DNA from: Fertoeibacter niger
GTDB lineage: Bacteria > Pseudomonadota > Alphaproteobacteria > Rhodobacterales > Rhodobacteraceae
Assembly: GCF_009380135.2 (NCBI RefSeq)
Contig: NZ_WHUT02000007.1
Span: 186,001-250,000 of the forward strand
Direction: 5' to 3'
DNA length: 64,000 nt
Part shown: one piece after another, positions 9,760 through 19,318 of the stretch
Numbering within the stretch: position 1 is the first letter of the stretch
Layout of the letters: every line of letters starts with the position of its first letter
Notes under the pieces: generated by a model
What the model was told of the DNA's origin: nothing
The model's database searches: none
What the model saw: the letters and a program-made list of their open reading frames with translations, nothing else
Made by a program: the position numbers and the translations under genes

Positions 9760-10134
9760 TCAGCCCTTGAAGGCCGTCACCTCGATCTCTACCAGCATCT
9801 CGGGCCGGATCAGACCCGCGATCACCATCGTCGCCGCCGGGCGAAACTCGCCCAGGGCCGCCCCCAGAACGGGGATCAGCGCATCAACCAGCGCCGCATC
9901 GGTGACGGTGTATTGCACCCGCACAATATCCGCCATGGCGAAACCGGCCTCGTCCAGCACCCGCGCGATGGTGGCAAAGCAGTTCTGCGCTTGCGCGGCC
10001 ACGCCCTCAGGCATCACCATCGTCGCATAATCATAGCCGGTCACGCCTGACACGAAACACCAGCCTCCCTTCACCACGGCGCGGGAATAGCCCATCGTCG
10101 CCTCGAACGGCGACCCGGTGGAAATACGCTTCAT
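9760..10134 (-). CDS. RidA/YjgF family enamine/imine deaminase
   Basis: A 124-residue trimeric-type RidA family protein. Members hydrolyse reactive 2-aminoacrylate-type enamines released by PLP enzymes such as threonine dehydratase, which is also encoded in this window (23513). It begins [20 protein letters not shown] and ends with the family VEIEVTAF block. The frame opens three codons earlier (MFHMK, 10143), but the 10134 ATG overlaps the rdgB stop as ATGA and gives the normal start. The usual active-site Arg region reads GLIRPEMLVEIE. Exact substrate unknown. Confidence 0.85.
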   Translation of the reverse strand: MKRISTGSPFEATMGYSRAVVKGGWCFVSGVTGYDYATMVMPEGVAAQAQNCFATIARVLDEAGFAMADIVRVQYTVTDAALVDALIPVLGAALGEFRPAATMVIAGLIRPEMLVEIEVTAFKG

Positions 10135-10739
10135 GTGAAACACCCCTGCACCAGTTTGCGGAACGCATCGGCCCGGTGGCTGATCTGGTTTTTCTGCCAG
10201 CGGTCCATTTCGCCGAAGGTCACGTCGAATCCGTCGGGCTGAAAGATCGGGTCATAGCCATGCCCCTGATCGCCTCGCATCGGCCAAACGACCTGCCCGG
10301 GCATCACGCCCTCGAACACCTCGTCATGCCCATCGGGCCAGGCCAGCACCAGCGTGCAGCGAAACTGCGCCAGCCGGGGCAGGGGGGCGTCTTGCGATTC
10401 GAGCAAGGCCCAGGTCTTGTGCATCGCCATCACGAAATCCCGGCCCTGCGGGGTTTCGGCCCAGTCGGCGGTATAAACGCCCGGCGCACCATCCAGCGCG
10501 TCAATCGATATGCCCGAATCATCCGCAAGCGCGGGCAGGCCGGTGGCCTTTGCCGCCGCATGCGCCTTGATCCGGGCATTGCCCACAAATGTGCTTTCGG
10601 TTTCCACCGGCTCTGGCAGGCCCATTTCGCCTGCCGCAGTCACCGCAATTCCGAAAGTCTCCAGCAGTTTGGCGATCTCTTCCAGCTTGCCCCGGTTGTG
10701 GGTCGCCACCAGCAGCCGGTCGCTGTCAAAGCGCCTCAC
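10131..10739 (-). CDS. rdgB: dITP/XTP pyrophosphatase RdgB (Ham1)
   Basis: A 202-residue nucleotide house-cleaning enzyme hydrolysing dITP, XTP and ITP to monophosphates. It has the N-terminal [14 protein letters not shown] substrate loop, [10 protein letters not shown], the LADDSGI catalytic motif near residue 70, GHGYDPIF and the ISHRADAF end motif. The start overlaps the rph stop (ATGA) and the stop overlaps ridA, so rph-rdgB-ridA look translationally coupled. Confidence 0.94.
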   Translation of the reverse strand: MRRFDSDRLLVATHNRGKLEEIAKLLETFGIAVTAAGEMGLPEPVETESTFVGNARIKAHAAAKATGLPALADDSGISIDALDGAPGVYTADWAETPQGRDFVMAMHKTWALLESQDAPLPRLAQFRCTLVLAWPDGHDEVFEGVMPGQVVWPMRGDQGHGYDPIFQPDGFDVTFGEMDRWQKNQISHRADAFRKLVQGCFT

Positions 10740-11449
10740 CCCAGGGCTGCCTTCTGTGCGGCCACCAGCGCTGCAGCGCCCGCTTCGGCATAATCCAGCA
10801 GCGCGTTCATCTCATCGCGTGAGAATGTGGCACCCTCTGCCGACATCTGCACTTCGATCAGCCGGCCCTTGCCGGTCAGAATGAAGTTGCCATCCGTGCC
10901 CGCCGCCGAATCCTCGGCATAATCCAGGTCCAGCACGGTCTGCCCGGCATAGATGCCGCAGGATACCGCCGCCACATGGTCGATCATCGGGTCAGACACG
11001 ATGGCCCCGGTTTTCAAGAGCTTGTTCATCGCCAGCCGCAGCGCCACCCAGCCCCCGGTGATCGAGGCGCAGCGTGTGCCGCCATCCGCCTGCAACACAT
11101 CGCAGTCGATGACGATCTGACGTTCGCCCAAAGCCGAACGGTCCACCCCCGCACGCAAGGCGCGACCGATAAGCCGTTGAATTTCTTGTGTTCTTCCCGA
11201 CTGTTTGCCCGCAGCCGCCTCACGCCGGTTGCGGCTGTTGGTGGCGCGGGGCAGCATGCCATATTCCGCCGTCACCCAGCCAAGGCCGGTGTTTTTCAGA
11301 AACGGCGGTGCCTTGTCCTCGATGGTGGCGGAACACAGCACATGCGTTTCACCCATCTTGATCAGGCAAGAGCCTTCGGCATGTTTCATCACACCCGTTT
11401 CAATCGAAACCAGACGCATTTCATTCAGTTCACGGCCAGAGGGGCGCAT
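10736..11449 (-). CDS. rph: Ribonuclease PH
   Basis: A 237-residue phosphate-dependent 3' exoribonuclease that trims tRNA 3' ends. It begins [19 protein letters not shown] with the typical arginine-rich substrate contacts, then [29 protein letters not shown] and [12 protein letters not shown]. The frame is open to 11563, but AAGGA lies 7 bases before the 11449 ATG and the family length (about 238) agrees. It is the first gene of the minus-strand run and is divergent from hrcA. Confidence 0.95.
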   Translation of the reverse strand: MRPSGRELNEMRLVSIETGVMKHAEGSCLIKMGETHVLCSATIEDKAPPFLKNTGLGWVTAEYGMLPRATNSRNRREAAAGKQSGRTQEIQRLIGRALRAGVDRSALGERQIVIDCDVLQADGGTRCASITGGWVALRLAMNKLLKTGAIVSDPMIDHVAAVSCGIYAGQTVLDLDYAEDSAAGTDGNFILTGKGRLIEVQMSAEGATFSRDEMNALLDYAEAGAAALVAAQKAALG

Positions 11450-11507
11450 CGGACGTTCCTTTTTCTGCATGCCGCCAGATACCCATCCCGCACCCCGCGA
11501 TGCAACC

Positions 11508-11530
11508 CTTGTTGCGCCCAAGCGCCATTG
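11508..11530 (+). promoter_or_regulatory. Candidate heat-shock (sigma-32-type) promoter for hrcA-grpE
   Basis: CTTG at 11508-11511 and CCATTG at 11525-11530, 13 bases apart, resemble the CTTGAA / CCCAT elements of RpoH promoters, 53-75 bases before hrcA. No CIRCE inverted repeat is visible here. A weak motif-level prediction. Confidence 0.3.
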
Positions 11531-11582
11531 ACGAAGCCGCCAGCGCGCCGATACTCTCGGCAACCTGCGGAAAGCATGCCCG

Positions 11583-12653
11583 ATGAACGACAGCCCGAAA
11601 CTCCTGTCCGAAATGAATGACCGCTCGCGCGAGGTGTTCCGCCGCGTGGTCGAAGGCTATCTGGCATCCGGCGATCCGGTGGGTTCCCGCACCTTGACCC
11701 GCAGCCTCAGCGAAAAGGTCAGCGCCGCCACCGTGCGCAACGTGATGCAGGATCTGGAGTTTCTGGGCCTGCTTGACAGCCCGCACATCTCGGCGGGCCG
11801 GGTGCCCACGCAACTGGGCCTGCGGCTGTTCGTGGATGGCTTGCTGGAGGTCGGCACCGTCGCCGATGCGGACCGCGAGATGATGGATGCGACGCTGGGC
11901 ACGAACGAACCCGATGTGGCCACGCTGCTGGACCGCGTGGGTTCCGCGCTGTCGGGCATCACCCGCGGCGCCAGTCTGGTGCTGACACCGAAACACGAGG
12001 CGCCGATCCGCCATATCGAATTTGTGAGCCTTGGGGCCGAACGCGCGCTGGTGGTGCTGGTCTTTGCCGATGGCCATGTGGAAAACCGCGTGTTCACCCC
12101 GCCGCCGGGGCAAACCCCGTCATCCATGCGCGAGGCGGCGAATTTCCTGAACGCGCTGGCCGAGGGCAAGACCCTGTCGGAACTGCGCCAGACCATCGGC
12201 CATGACATCGCCGCGCGCCGCCAGCAGATCGACAGCCTGGCGCGTGATCTGGTGGAAAGCGGCCTTGCGCTGTGGGAAAACGCCGGCGAACAATCCGAAC
12301 GGCTGATCGTGCGCGGCCAGTCGCATCTGATCGACGGTCGGCCCGAAGTGCAGGATGTAGAGCGTATCCGCACCCTGTTTGACGATCTTGAACGCAAGCG
12401 CGACATCGCGCGTTTTCTGGAACTGACCGAAACCGGCGAGGGCGTGCGCATTTTTATCGGGTCGGAGAACAAGTTGTTCTCACTTTCGGGTTCCTCTCTG
12501 GTGGTCTCTCCCTATATGAACGCGGATCGAAAGATCATCGGTGCCGTGGGTGTCATTGGTCCGACGCGGCTGAACTATGGCCGCATCGTGCCGATCGTCG
12601 ATTACACGGCGCAGCTTGTCGGGCGGATACTTTCCGAACGCGGCAAGGGATGA
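11583..12653 (+). CDS. hrcA: Heat-inducible transcription repressor HrcA
   Basis: A 356-residue repressor that binds CIRCE elements (usually at groESL). The N-terminal winged helix contains [20 protein letters not shown] and the recognition region [18 protein letters not shown], followed by the strongly conserved [20 protein letters not shown]. The central GAF-like and C-terminal dimerisation parts end with [19 protein letters not shown]. It is divergent from rph and immediately upstream of grpE, the classical alphaproteobacterial hrcA-grpE arrangement. Confidence 0.94.
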   Translation: MNDSPKLLSEMNDRSREVFRRVVEGYLASGDPVGSRTLTRSLSEKVSAATVRNVMQDLEFLGLLDSPHISAGRVPTQLGLRLFVDGLLEVGTVADADREMMDATLGTNEPDVATLLDRVGSALSGITRGASLVLTPKHEAPIRHIEFVSLGAERALVVLVFADGHVENRVFTPPPGQTPSSMREAANFLNALAEGKTLSELRQTIGHDIAARRQQIDSLARDLVESGLALWENAGEQSERLIVRGQSHLIDGRPEVQDVERIRTLFDDLERKRDIARFLELTETGEGVRIFIGSENKLFSLSGSSLVVSPYMNADRKIIGAVGVIGPTRLNYGRIVPIVDYTAQLVGRILSERGKG

Positions 12654-12681
12654 CGGGATGACGAAACGAAGGAAAGACGAC

Positions 12682-13215
12682 ATGGCCCAGGATCAGGCAA
12701 CACCGGGGGATCTCGGGATCGAAGAGATCGAGGATTTCATCGCGGACGACGAACTGGCCGCCCTGCGCGCCGAGCGCGACGAATTGCGCGACCGTTTCAT
12801 GCGCACGCTGGCCGATGCGGAAAACAGCCGCAAACGGGCCGAACGTGACCGGCGCGAGGCCGAACAATATGGCGGATCGAAACTCGCCCGCGACATGCTG
12901 CCGGTCTATGACAACCTGACCCGTGCCCTGGCCGTGGCGACGGACGAGCAGCGCGCCCAAGCCTCGGCCATGTTCGAGGGGGTGGAACTGACGCTGCGCG
13001 AATTGCGCAATGTGCTGACCAAGCACGGCGTGACCACCATCGCGCCGCAGATCGGCGACACCTTTGATCCGCAGCAGCATCAGGCGATGTTCGAGGCCCC
13101 GGTGGCTGGCACCAAGGCGGGCCAGATCATCCAGGTGATGACCGAGGGGTTCCTTTTGCACGACCGCCTGCTGCGCCCCGCGCAGGTGGGTGTGTCGTCG
13201 AATACGCAAGGCTGA
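12682..13215 (+). CDS. grpE: Nucleotide exchange factor GrpE
   Basis: A 177-residue DnaK nucleotide exchange factor. An acidic N-terminus and long coiled-coil helix (about residues 20-75, LRDRFMRTLADAENSRKRAE) are followed by ARDMLPVYDNLTRAL and the C-terminal beta domain with FDPQQHQAMFE and VMTEGFLLHDRLLRPAQV. Start chosen at 12682 because AAGGAAAG lies 7-8 bases upstream; an ATG at 12658 is an alternative. It is 28 bases after hrcA. Confidence 0.92.
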   Translation: MAQDQATPGDLGIEEIEDFIADDELAALRAERDELRDRFMRTLADAENSRKRAERDRREAEQYGGSKLARDMLPVYDNLTRALAVATDEQRAQASAMFEGVELTLRELRNVLTKHGVTTIAPQIGDTFDPQQHQAMFEAPVAGTKAGQIIQVMTEGFLLHDRLLRPAQVGVSSNTQG

Positions 13216-13231
13216 GTTTGGGTTGAACACG

Positions 13232-13262
13232 CCGGGGCGGGGGCTGTCTGCCCCCGCCCCGG
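13232..13262. terminator. Long GC-rich hairpin between grpE and mutS
   Basis: A perfect 12-bp stem (CCGGGGCGGGGG with its complement) and a 7-base loop in the 108-base gap between convergent grpE and mutS. There is no U-tract on either side, so it may act as an mRNA-stabilising end or Rho-assisted terminator rather than an intrinsic one. Confidence 0.55.
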
Positions 13263-13265
13263 ACC

Positions 13266-13302
13266 CCACCCCCGAGGATATTTCCGGGCAGAAAATGAAG
13301 AA
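13266..13302. repeat. Possible dispersed Rhodobacteraceae intergenic element
   Basis: The GC hairpin is followed by ACCCCCGAGGATATTT, a short spacer and AAAATGAAGAAAG. From memory, hairpin + GATATTT + ATGAAGAA strings recur between genes in Rhodobacteraceae genomes. Only one copy is seen in this window, so repeat status is inferred. Confidence 0.3.
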
Positions 13303-13323
13303 AGAAAGTGGTTCAGGCCTGGC

Positions 13324-15957
13324 TCAGGCCCCGCTCAGGCCCTTGAGCTCGTAGACCAGTTTCAGCGCCTCGATCGGTGTCAGGTCATCGGGCAGCACGT
13401 GTTTGAGCCGCTCTTCCACCGCTGATTCGCGGATCACGGGTCTGGGCGCGGGCGGCGGCGCGGCGCGGAACAGGGGCAGATCGTCGATCAGCGCCTTTTG
13501 CCGTGCGCCGCCCTGGCGCTCGCCTGATTCCAGTGCCTCCAGCACCGTCTTGGCACGCTCGATCACCGCAGCGGGCAGGCCCGCCAGCCGCGCCACCTGC
13601 ACGCCATAGCTGCGGTCAGCCGCGCCTTTTTTCACCTCATGCAGGAAGATCACCTCGCCGTCCCACTCCCTGACGGTGACGGTGGCGTTTTCCACCCCGG
13701 GCAGCTTGCCCGCCAGCGCGGTCATCTCGTGGTAATGTGTGGCGAACAGCGCCCGGCAGCGGTTCACGTCATGCAGATGTTCCAGCGTGGCCCAGGCGAT
13801 GGAAAGCCCGTCATAAGTGGCCGTGCCGCGCCCGATTTCATCAAGGATCACCAATGCCCGGTCGTCGGCCTGATTGAGGATCGCCGCCGTTTCCACCATT
13901 TCCACCATGAAGGTGGAACGCCCGCGCGCCAGATCATCCGAGGCCCCCACCCGGCTGAACAGCTGGCTGACCAGGCCGATATGGGCCGAGGTCGCGGGCA
14001 CATATGACCCGGCCTGTGCCAGCAGGGCGATCAGCGCGTTCTGCCGCAGGAAGGTGGATTTGCCCGCCATGTTCGGCCCGGTCAGCAGCCAGATTGCGGG
14101 TGTGTCGGCCCCGGTCAGCGCGCAGTCATTGGCGACAAAGGGCGTGCCGGTGCGGCGCAGCGCGCGTTCCACCACCGGATGCCGCCCGCCCGTCACATGA
14201 AACGCGCGGCTGAGGTCGATGCGGGGTTCGGCCCAATCCTCGGATGCCGCCAGATCGGCCAGTGCCGCGCAAAGATCAATCTCGGCCAACCCCCGCGCCG
14301 CGGCCCCCACCGGCCCCGCCTGATCCAGCACCGCCCGCCGCAGCGCCACGAAATGGCGCTTTTCGATTTCCAGCGCGTGATTGCCCGCGTTGAGGATGCG
14401 GGTTTCCAGTTCCGAAAGCCGCAGGGTGGTGAAGCGCACCTGCCCGGCGGTGGTCTGGCGATGGATGAAGGTTTCCGACAGTGGCGGGGCCTTCATGCGT
14501 TCGGCATGGGTGGCGGTGGTTTCAATGAAATAGCCCAGCACGTTGTTGTGCTTGATCTTCAGGCTTTGGATACCGGTCTGGGTGATGAAATCGGCCTGCA
14601 TGCCGGCAATCACCGCGCGGCCCTCGTCGCGCAGGCGGCGTGTCTCATCCAGTTCTGCATCGAATCCCGGGGCGATGAAGCCGCCGTCGCGCGCCAGCAG
14701 CGGGGGTTCGGCCACCAGCGCGCGGTCCAGAAGCCCGGTCAGCGCGTCATGGCCGGTCAGGGCGGCCCCTGCATCCGCCAGCACCGGCGGGGCATCACCG
14801 GGCATCAGGGCCGCGATGGCCCCCGCCTGCGTCAGCCCCGTGCGGATCGCCGCCATGTCGCGCGGCCCTGCCCTGTCAAGCGCAAGGCGTGACAGCGCGC
14901 GGTCCATGTCGGGCACCCGGCGCAGCGCCTCGCGCAGGTCGGTGCGCAGGCTGCCCTGTTCCAGCACAAACCGCAGCGCCTCCAGCCGTGCCCGGATCAG
15001 CGCAAGGTCGCAGGACGGGCTGGACAGCCGCCGTTCCAGCAGACGCGCGCCGGGGGCTGTCACCGTGCGGTCCACCGCCGCCAGCAAAGACCCCTCGCGT
15101 CCGCCTGACAGCCCTTGCGTGATCTCCAGATTGCGGCGGGTTGCGGCGTCGATCTGCATCGCCCCGCCAACCGCTTCCCGCACCGGGGGGCGCAGCAGGG
15201 GCAGTTTGCCGCGCTGCGTCAGGTCCAGATAGTCAATCAGCGCCCCCATGGCCGCCACCTCGGCCCGGGTAAAAGTGCCCAGCCCTTCGAGCGTGGCCAG
15301 ATGGAACAGCGCGCACAGCCGCTTTTCTGCGCCCGTGCTGTCGAAGCTGGCCCGCGCCAGTGTGGTCAGCGCGGCCCCCGCCTCCTCCACCAGCGCGGCA
15401 AGGCCCGATCCTTCGGCCAGCAGCACCTCACGCGGGGCCAGACGCGCCAGTTCGGGGGGCAGGCGCACCACGGGGCAGGGCATCACCCGCAACTCGCCGG
15501 TGGAAATGTCGCACCAGGCCAGCGCGCCTTCGTCCCGCACCTCGGCAAAGGCGGCCAGATAATTGTGCCGCCGCGCCTCCAGCAGCGAATCCTCGGTCAG
15601 CGTGCCGGGTGTCACCAGCCGCACCACCGCCCGCTGCACCACCGATTTCGACCCGCGCTTTTTCGCCTCGGCCGGGTCTTCCATCTGCTCGGCGATGGCC
15701 ACGCGAAACCCCTTGCGGATCAGCGCCAGCAGATAGCCTTCGGCGGCATGCACCGGCACGCCGCACATGGCAATCGGCTCGCCCAGATGGGTGCCGCGTT
15801 TGGTCAGCGCAATATCCAGCGCTTCGGCGGCCAGCCGGGCATCGTCAAAGAACATCTCATAGAAATCGCCCATCCGGTAGAACAGGATGGCGCCCTGGTT
15901 CTGCGCCTTGATCTCCAGATATTGCGCCATCATCGGCGTGACGGTTTCGTCGCTCAC
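13324..15957 (-). CDS. mutS: DNA mismatch repair protein MutS
   Basis: An 877-residue mismatch-recognition ATPase. The mismatch-reading Phe-Tyr-Glu is at residues 32-34 in [11 protein letters not shown]. The connector, lever and clamp domains follow. The ABC-type ATPase has [15 protein letters not shown] near residue 625 and [18 protein letters not shown]. The C-terminal part after about residue 800 is normal in length. It lies alone on the minus strand between the grpE hairpin and the divergent maeB. Confidence 0.96.
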   Translation of the reverse strand: MSDETVTPMMAQYLEIKAQNQGAILFYRMGDFYEMFFDDARLAAEALDIALTKRGTHLGEPIAMCGVPVHAAEGYLLALIRKGFRVAIAEQMEDPAEAKKRGSKSVVQRAVVRLVTPGTLTEDSLLEARRHNYLAAFAEVRDEGALAWCDISTGELRVMPCPVVRLPPELARLAPREVLLAEGSGLAALVEEAGAALTTLARASFDSTGAEKRLCALFHLATLEGLGTFTRAEVAAMGALIDYLDLTQRGKLPLLRPPVREAVGGAMQIDAATRRNLEITQGLSGGREGSLLAAVDRTVTAPGARLLERRLSSPSCDLALIRARLEALRFVLEQGSLRTDLREALRRVPDMDRALSRLALDRAGPRDMAAIRTGLTQAGAIAALMPGDAPPVLADAGAALTGHDALTGLLDRALVAEPPLLARDGGFIAPGFDAELDETRRLRDEGRAVIAGMQADFITQTGIQSLKIKHNNVLGYFIETTATHAERMKAPPLSETFIHRQTTAGQVRFTTLRLSELETRILNAGNHALEIEKRHFVALRRAVLDQAGPVGAAARGLAEIDLCAALADLAASEDWAEPRIDLSRAFHVTGGRHPVVERALRRTGTPFVANDCALTGADTPAIWLLTGPNMAGKSTFLRQNALIALLAQAGSYVPATSAHIGLVSQLFSRVGASDDLARGRSTFMVEMVETAAILNQADDRALVILDEIGRGTATYDGLSIAWATLEHLHDVNRCRALFATHYHEMTALAGKLPGVENATVTVREWDGEVIFLHEVKKGAADRSYGVQVARLAGLPAAVIERAKTVLEALESGERQGGARQKALIDDLPLFRAAPPPAPRPVIRESAVEERLKHVLPDDLTPIEALKLVYELKGLSGA

Positions 15958-16092
15958 CTGTGTCTCCTGACTGATCGGGCGACCCTACAAAACCGCATCC
16001 GGGGGGAAAAGCGGCAAATGCCCGGGGCGCAAATCCGTTGTGGCAAGCCCGGCAGGGCGGTATGACAACGAACCGCTGGGAGGGAGCCTGCC

Positions 16093-18348
16093 ATGACCAA
16101 GACCAAGATCACCCCGGAAGAGGCGTTGGCCTATCATCTGGAACCGAAACCGGGGAAGTATGAGGTCGTGGCCACCACCCCCATGGCCACCCAGCGCGAC
16201 CTGAGCCTTGCCTATTCCCCCGGCGTCGCCGTGCCGGTGCAGGCCATCGCCGACAACCCGGAAACCGCCTATGACTATACCGTCAAGGGCAACATGGTGG
16301 CCGTGATTTCCAACGGCACGGCCATTCTGGGCATGGGCAATCTGGGGGCGCTGGCCTCCAAGCCGGTGATGGAGGGCAAGGCCGTGCTCTTCAAACGCTT
16401 TGCCGACGTGAACGCCATCGACATAGAGCTTGATACCGAAGACGCGGAAGAGATCATCAAGGCCGTGTCGCTGATGGGCCCCACCTTCGGCGGCATCAAC
16501 CTTGAGGATATCAAGGCCCCCGAATGTTTCATCATCGAACAGCGGCTGAAGGAAATCATGGACATCCCGGTGTTCCACGATGACCAGCACGGCACGGCGG
16601 TGATCTGTGCGGCCGGGCTGATCAACGCGCTGGAACTCAGCGGCAAGAAGATCGGCGATGTGCGTATCGTGCTGAACGGCGCGGGGGCGGCGGGCATTGC
16701 CTGTCTGGAACTGCTGAAATCCATGGGTGCGAAACATGACAATTGCATCATGTGCGACACGAAGGGCGTGATCTATCAGGGCCGCACCGAGGGCATGAAC
16801 CAGTGGAAATCGGCCCATGCCGCCAACACCCCCCTGCGCACGCTGGACGAGGCGATGCGGGGGGCCGATGTGTTTCTGGGCGTGTCGGCCAAGGGCGCGG
16901 TCACGCCCGAAATGGTCTCGAACATGGCGGAAAACCCTGTCATCTTTGCCATGGCCAACCCCGACCCCGAAATCACCCCTGAAGAGGCGCATGCCGTGCG
17001 CCCCGATGCCATCGTGGCCACCGGGCGCAGCGATTACCCCAATCAGGTGAACAACGTTCTGGGCTTTCCCTATCTGTTCCGTGGTGCGCTGGATATCCAT
17101 GCCCGCGCCATCAACGACGAGATGAAGATCGCCTGCGCCAAGGCTCTGGCCGCCCTTGCGCGCGAGGATGTGCCGGATGAGGTGGCAATGGCCTATGGCC
17201 GCAAGCTCAGCTTCGGGCGCGATTACATCATCCCCACGCCGTTTGACCCGCGGCTGATCTACATCATCCCGCCCGCTGTGGCCAAGGCGGGCATGGATAC
17301 CGGCGTGGCCCGCCGCCCGATCATCGACATGCCCGGCTATGTGCAGGCGCTGAAATCGCGGATGGACCCGACGGCATCCATCCTGCAAGGCATCCATGCC
17401 CGCGCCAAACAGGCGCAGGCCCGCATGATCTTTGCCGAGGGTGACGATCCCCGCGTGTTGCGCGCCGCCGTGGCCTGGCAGCGCGCCGGTCTAGGCAAGG
17501 CGCTGGTCGTGGGCCGCGAATCCGATGTGCGCGAAAAGCTGGAAACCGCGGGCTTGGCCGATGCCTTCCGCGAGCTGGAGGTGGTGAATGCCGCCAACTC
17601 CCGCCATCTGGAGACGTATAAGGAATTTCTCTACACCCGCCTGCAACGCGATGGTTTTGACCGGATCGACGTTCACCGTCTGGCCGCGCGTGACCGCCAC
17701 GTGTTCGGCGCGCTGATGCTGCAACATGGCCATGGTGACGGGCTGATCACCGGTGCCACCCGCAAGTCGGCGCATGTGCTGCAACTGATCAACCATGTGT
17801 TCGATGCCCGCGCGACGGATGGGGCCGTGGGTGTGACGGCGCTTTTGCACAAGGGCCGAATCGTGCTGATCGCCGATACACTGGTGCATGAATGGCCCGA
17901 TTCCGAAGATCTGGCCACCATTGCCACAAAGGCCGCCGCAGTGGCCCGCAATCTGGGGCTGGAGCCGCGCGTGGCTTTCGTCAGCTTTTCCACCTTCGGC
18001 TATCCGGTGTCGGAACGCGCGACAAAGATGCATCAGGCCCCCAAGGTGCTGGACGCCCGCAAGGTCGACTTCGAGTATGAGGGCGAAATGACGGTGGATG
18101 TGGCGCTGAACCCGGCAGCCATGGCGCATTACCCGTTCTGCCGCCTGACCGGCCCCGCCAATATCCTTGTGGTGCCCGCCCGGCACTCGGCCTCGATCTC
18201 GGTCAAACTGATGCAGGAAATGGCCGGGGCCACGGTTATCGGCCCGATCCTGACCGGGGTGAAAAAGCCGATCCAGATCTGTTCCACCAATGCCACGGTG
18301 AATGACATCCTGAACATGGCCGTGATGACGGCCTGCAAGGTGGGGTGA
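16093..18348 (+). CDS. maeB: NADP-dependent malic enzyme with phosphotransacetylase-like C-terminal domain
   Basis: A 751-residue protein converting malate to pyruvate and CO2 with reduction of NADP. The malic enzyme part (about 1-430) has LAYSPGVAVPV, FKRFADVNAIDIEL, VFHDDQHGTAVI and the dinucleotide motif LNGAGAAGIACLELL near residue 195. The phosphotransacetylase-like part (about 430-751) contains ARMIFAEGDDPRVLRAAVAW and HGDGLITGATRK. This fusion is the normal MaeB form in proteobacteria; the tail is thought regulatory rather than catalytic. A GGAGGGAG ribosome site precedes the ATG. Gene is divergent from mutS. Confidence 0.94.
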   Translation: MTKTKITPEEALAYHLEPKPGKYEVVATTPMATQRDLSLAYSPGVAVPVQAIADNPETAYDYTVKGNMVAVISNGTAILGMGNLGALASKPVMEGKAVLFKRFADVNAIDIELDTEDAEEIIKAVSLMGPTFGGINLEDIKAPECFIIEQRLKEIMDIPVFHDDQHGTAVICAAGLINALELSGKKIGDVRIVLNGAGAAGIACLELLKSMGAKHDNCIMCDTKGVIYQGRTEGMNQWKSAHAANTPLRTLDEAMRGADVFLGVSAKGAVTPEMVSNMAENPVIFAMANPDPEITPEEAHAVRPDAIVATGRSDYPNQVNNVLGFPYLFRGALDIHARAINDEMKIACAKALAALAREDVPDEVAMAYGRKLSFGRDYIIPTPFDPRLIYIIPPAVAKAGMDTGVARRPIIDMPGYVQALKSRMDPTASILQGIHARAKQAQARMIFAEGDDPRVLRAAVAWQRAGLGKALVVGRESDVREKLETAGLADAFRELEVVNAANSRHLETYKEFLYTRLQRDGFDRIDVHRLAARDRHVFGALMLQHGHGDGLITGATRKSAHVLQLINHVFDARATDGAVGVTALLHKGRIVLIADTLVHEWPDSEDLATIATKAAAVARNLGLEPRVAFVSFSTFGYPVSERATKMHQAPKVLDARKVDFEYEGEMTVDVALNPAAMAHYPFCRLTGPANILVVPARHSASISVKLMQEMAGATVIGPILTGVKKPIQICSTNATVNDILNMAVMTACKVG

Positions 18349-18386
18349 GGCGGACAAGAAAACGGTCCGGGGGACCATTTTCCGCC
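18349..18386 (+). terminator. Imperfect hairpin after maeB
   Basis: GGCGGA-(CAAG)-AAAACGGTCC pairs with GGACCATTTTCCGCC around a 3-base loop, starting right after the maeB stop. It has a bulge and no U-run. It may mark the 3' end of the maeB mRNA. Confidence 0.4.
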
Positions 18387-18391
18387 GAACG

Positions 18392-18411
18392 CCCGATCCG
18401 CAAGGATCGGG
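18392..18411. other. 8-bp stem with GCAA tetraloop
   Basis: CCCGATCC-GCAA-GGATCGGG, a perfect stem with a GNRA tetraloop, 44 bases before the ribokinase-like gene and just after the maeB hairpin. A stable RNA structure is likely if transcribed; its role is unknown. Confidence 0.45.
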
Positions 18412-18454
18412 CCGGGATGACAAAGGCACCCACCCGACGCAACGGAGACATGCA

Positions 18455-19318
18455 ATGACCCTCTACAACCTCGGCTCCATCAACATCGACCATGTCTACC
18501 GCGTGCCCCACCTGCCCGCGCCCGGCGAAACGCTGGAGGCCGCATCCTACACCATGGGCCTTGGCGGCAAGGGCGCGAACCAGTCGGTCGCCGCCGCCCG
18601 CGCAGGCGCTCGCATCCTGCATATCGGCGCGGTGGGCAATGAAGGGCGCTGGGCGCGCGAGGCCATGGCAGGTTACGGCGTGGATGTGACCCATGTGGCC
18701 GAGGGGGCAGAGCCTACCGGTCATGCCATCATCAATGTCGATGCCGGGGCCGAAAACTCCATCGTGCTTTACCCCGGCGCCAACCGCAGCCTGACAGAGG
18801 CCACCGTGGCCACAGCCCTCGGCACCGCAGGGCCGCGCGACACGCTGCTGCTGCAAAACGAAACCTCGATGCAGGCCGGGGCCGCGCAACTGGCCGCCGC
18901 CCGTGGCCTGCGCGTCATCTATTCCGCCGCCCCCTTTGATCTGGCCGCCGTGCGGGCGGTGCTGCCCCATACCAGCCTGCTGGTGATGAACGAGGGCGAG
19001 GCCGCCCAACTGCGCGCAGGCCTTGGCGCGCTGCCCGACGTGCCGATGATCGTGACCAAGGGCGCCGACGGTGCCGAATGGCTGACCCCGGGTGCCACCA
19101 CGCTGACCATGCCCGCCTTCCGCGTCACCCCGCTGGATACCACCGGCGCGGGCGATTGCTTCATCGGCACGCTGGCCGCCGCACTGGACGCGGGTCTTGC
19201 CCCCGATCAGGCCATGCGCCGCGCCGCCGCCGCGTCGGCCATTCAGGTCACCCGCGCAGGGGCCGCCCAGGCCATGCCGACTGCGGCCGAGGTTGATGCC
19301 TTTCTGGCCGCCCGCTAG
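18455..19318 (+). CDS. PfkB-family sugar kinase, probably ribokinase
   Basis: A 287-residue PfkB-family carbohydrate kinase. The N-terminal part begins LYNLGSINIDHVYRVPHLP, then GLGGKGANQSVAAARAGA (residues about 36-53), the sugar-binding GGKGANQ signature. The C-terminal DTTGAGDCFIGTLAAALD near residue 228 carries the catalytic Asp of the anion hole. Similarity to RbsK is strongest by eye, but substrate is not proven and no ribose transporter adjoins it. GGAGA precedes the ATG. Its stop codon shares CTAG with the convergent msrA stop. Confidence 0.78.
   Translation: MTLYNLGSINIDHVYRVPHLPAPGETLEAASYTMGLGGKGANQSVAAARAGARILHIGAVGNEGRWAREAMAGYGVDVTHVAEGAEPTGHAIINVDAGAENSIVLYPGANRSLTEATVATALGTAGPRDTLLLQNETSMQAGAAQLAAARGLRVIYSAAPFDLAAVRAVLPHTSLLVMNEGEAAQLRAGLGALPDVPMIVTKGADGAEWLTPGATTLTMPAFRVTPLDTTGAGDCFIGTLAAALDAGLAPDQAMRRAAAASAIQVTRAGAAQAMPTAAEVDAFLAAR

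Noticed and set aside
11450-11582. CIRCE element before hrcA
   Set aside because: No TTAGCACTC-N9-GAGTGCTAA-like inverted repeat is present; HrcA probably acts at groESL elsewhere.
16093-18348. MaeB as a novel gene fusion
   Set aside because: The malic enzyme plus phosphotransacetylase-like domain is the ordinary form of MaeB in proteobacteria.
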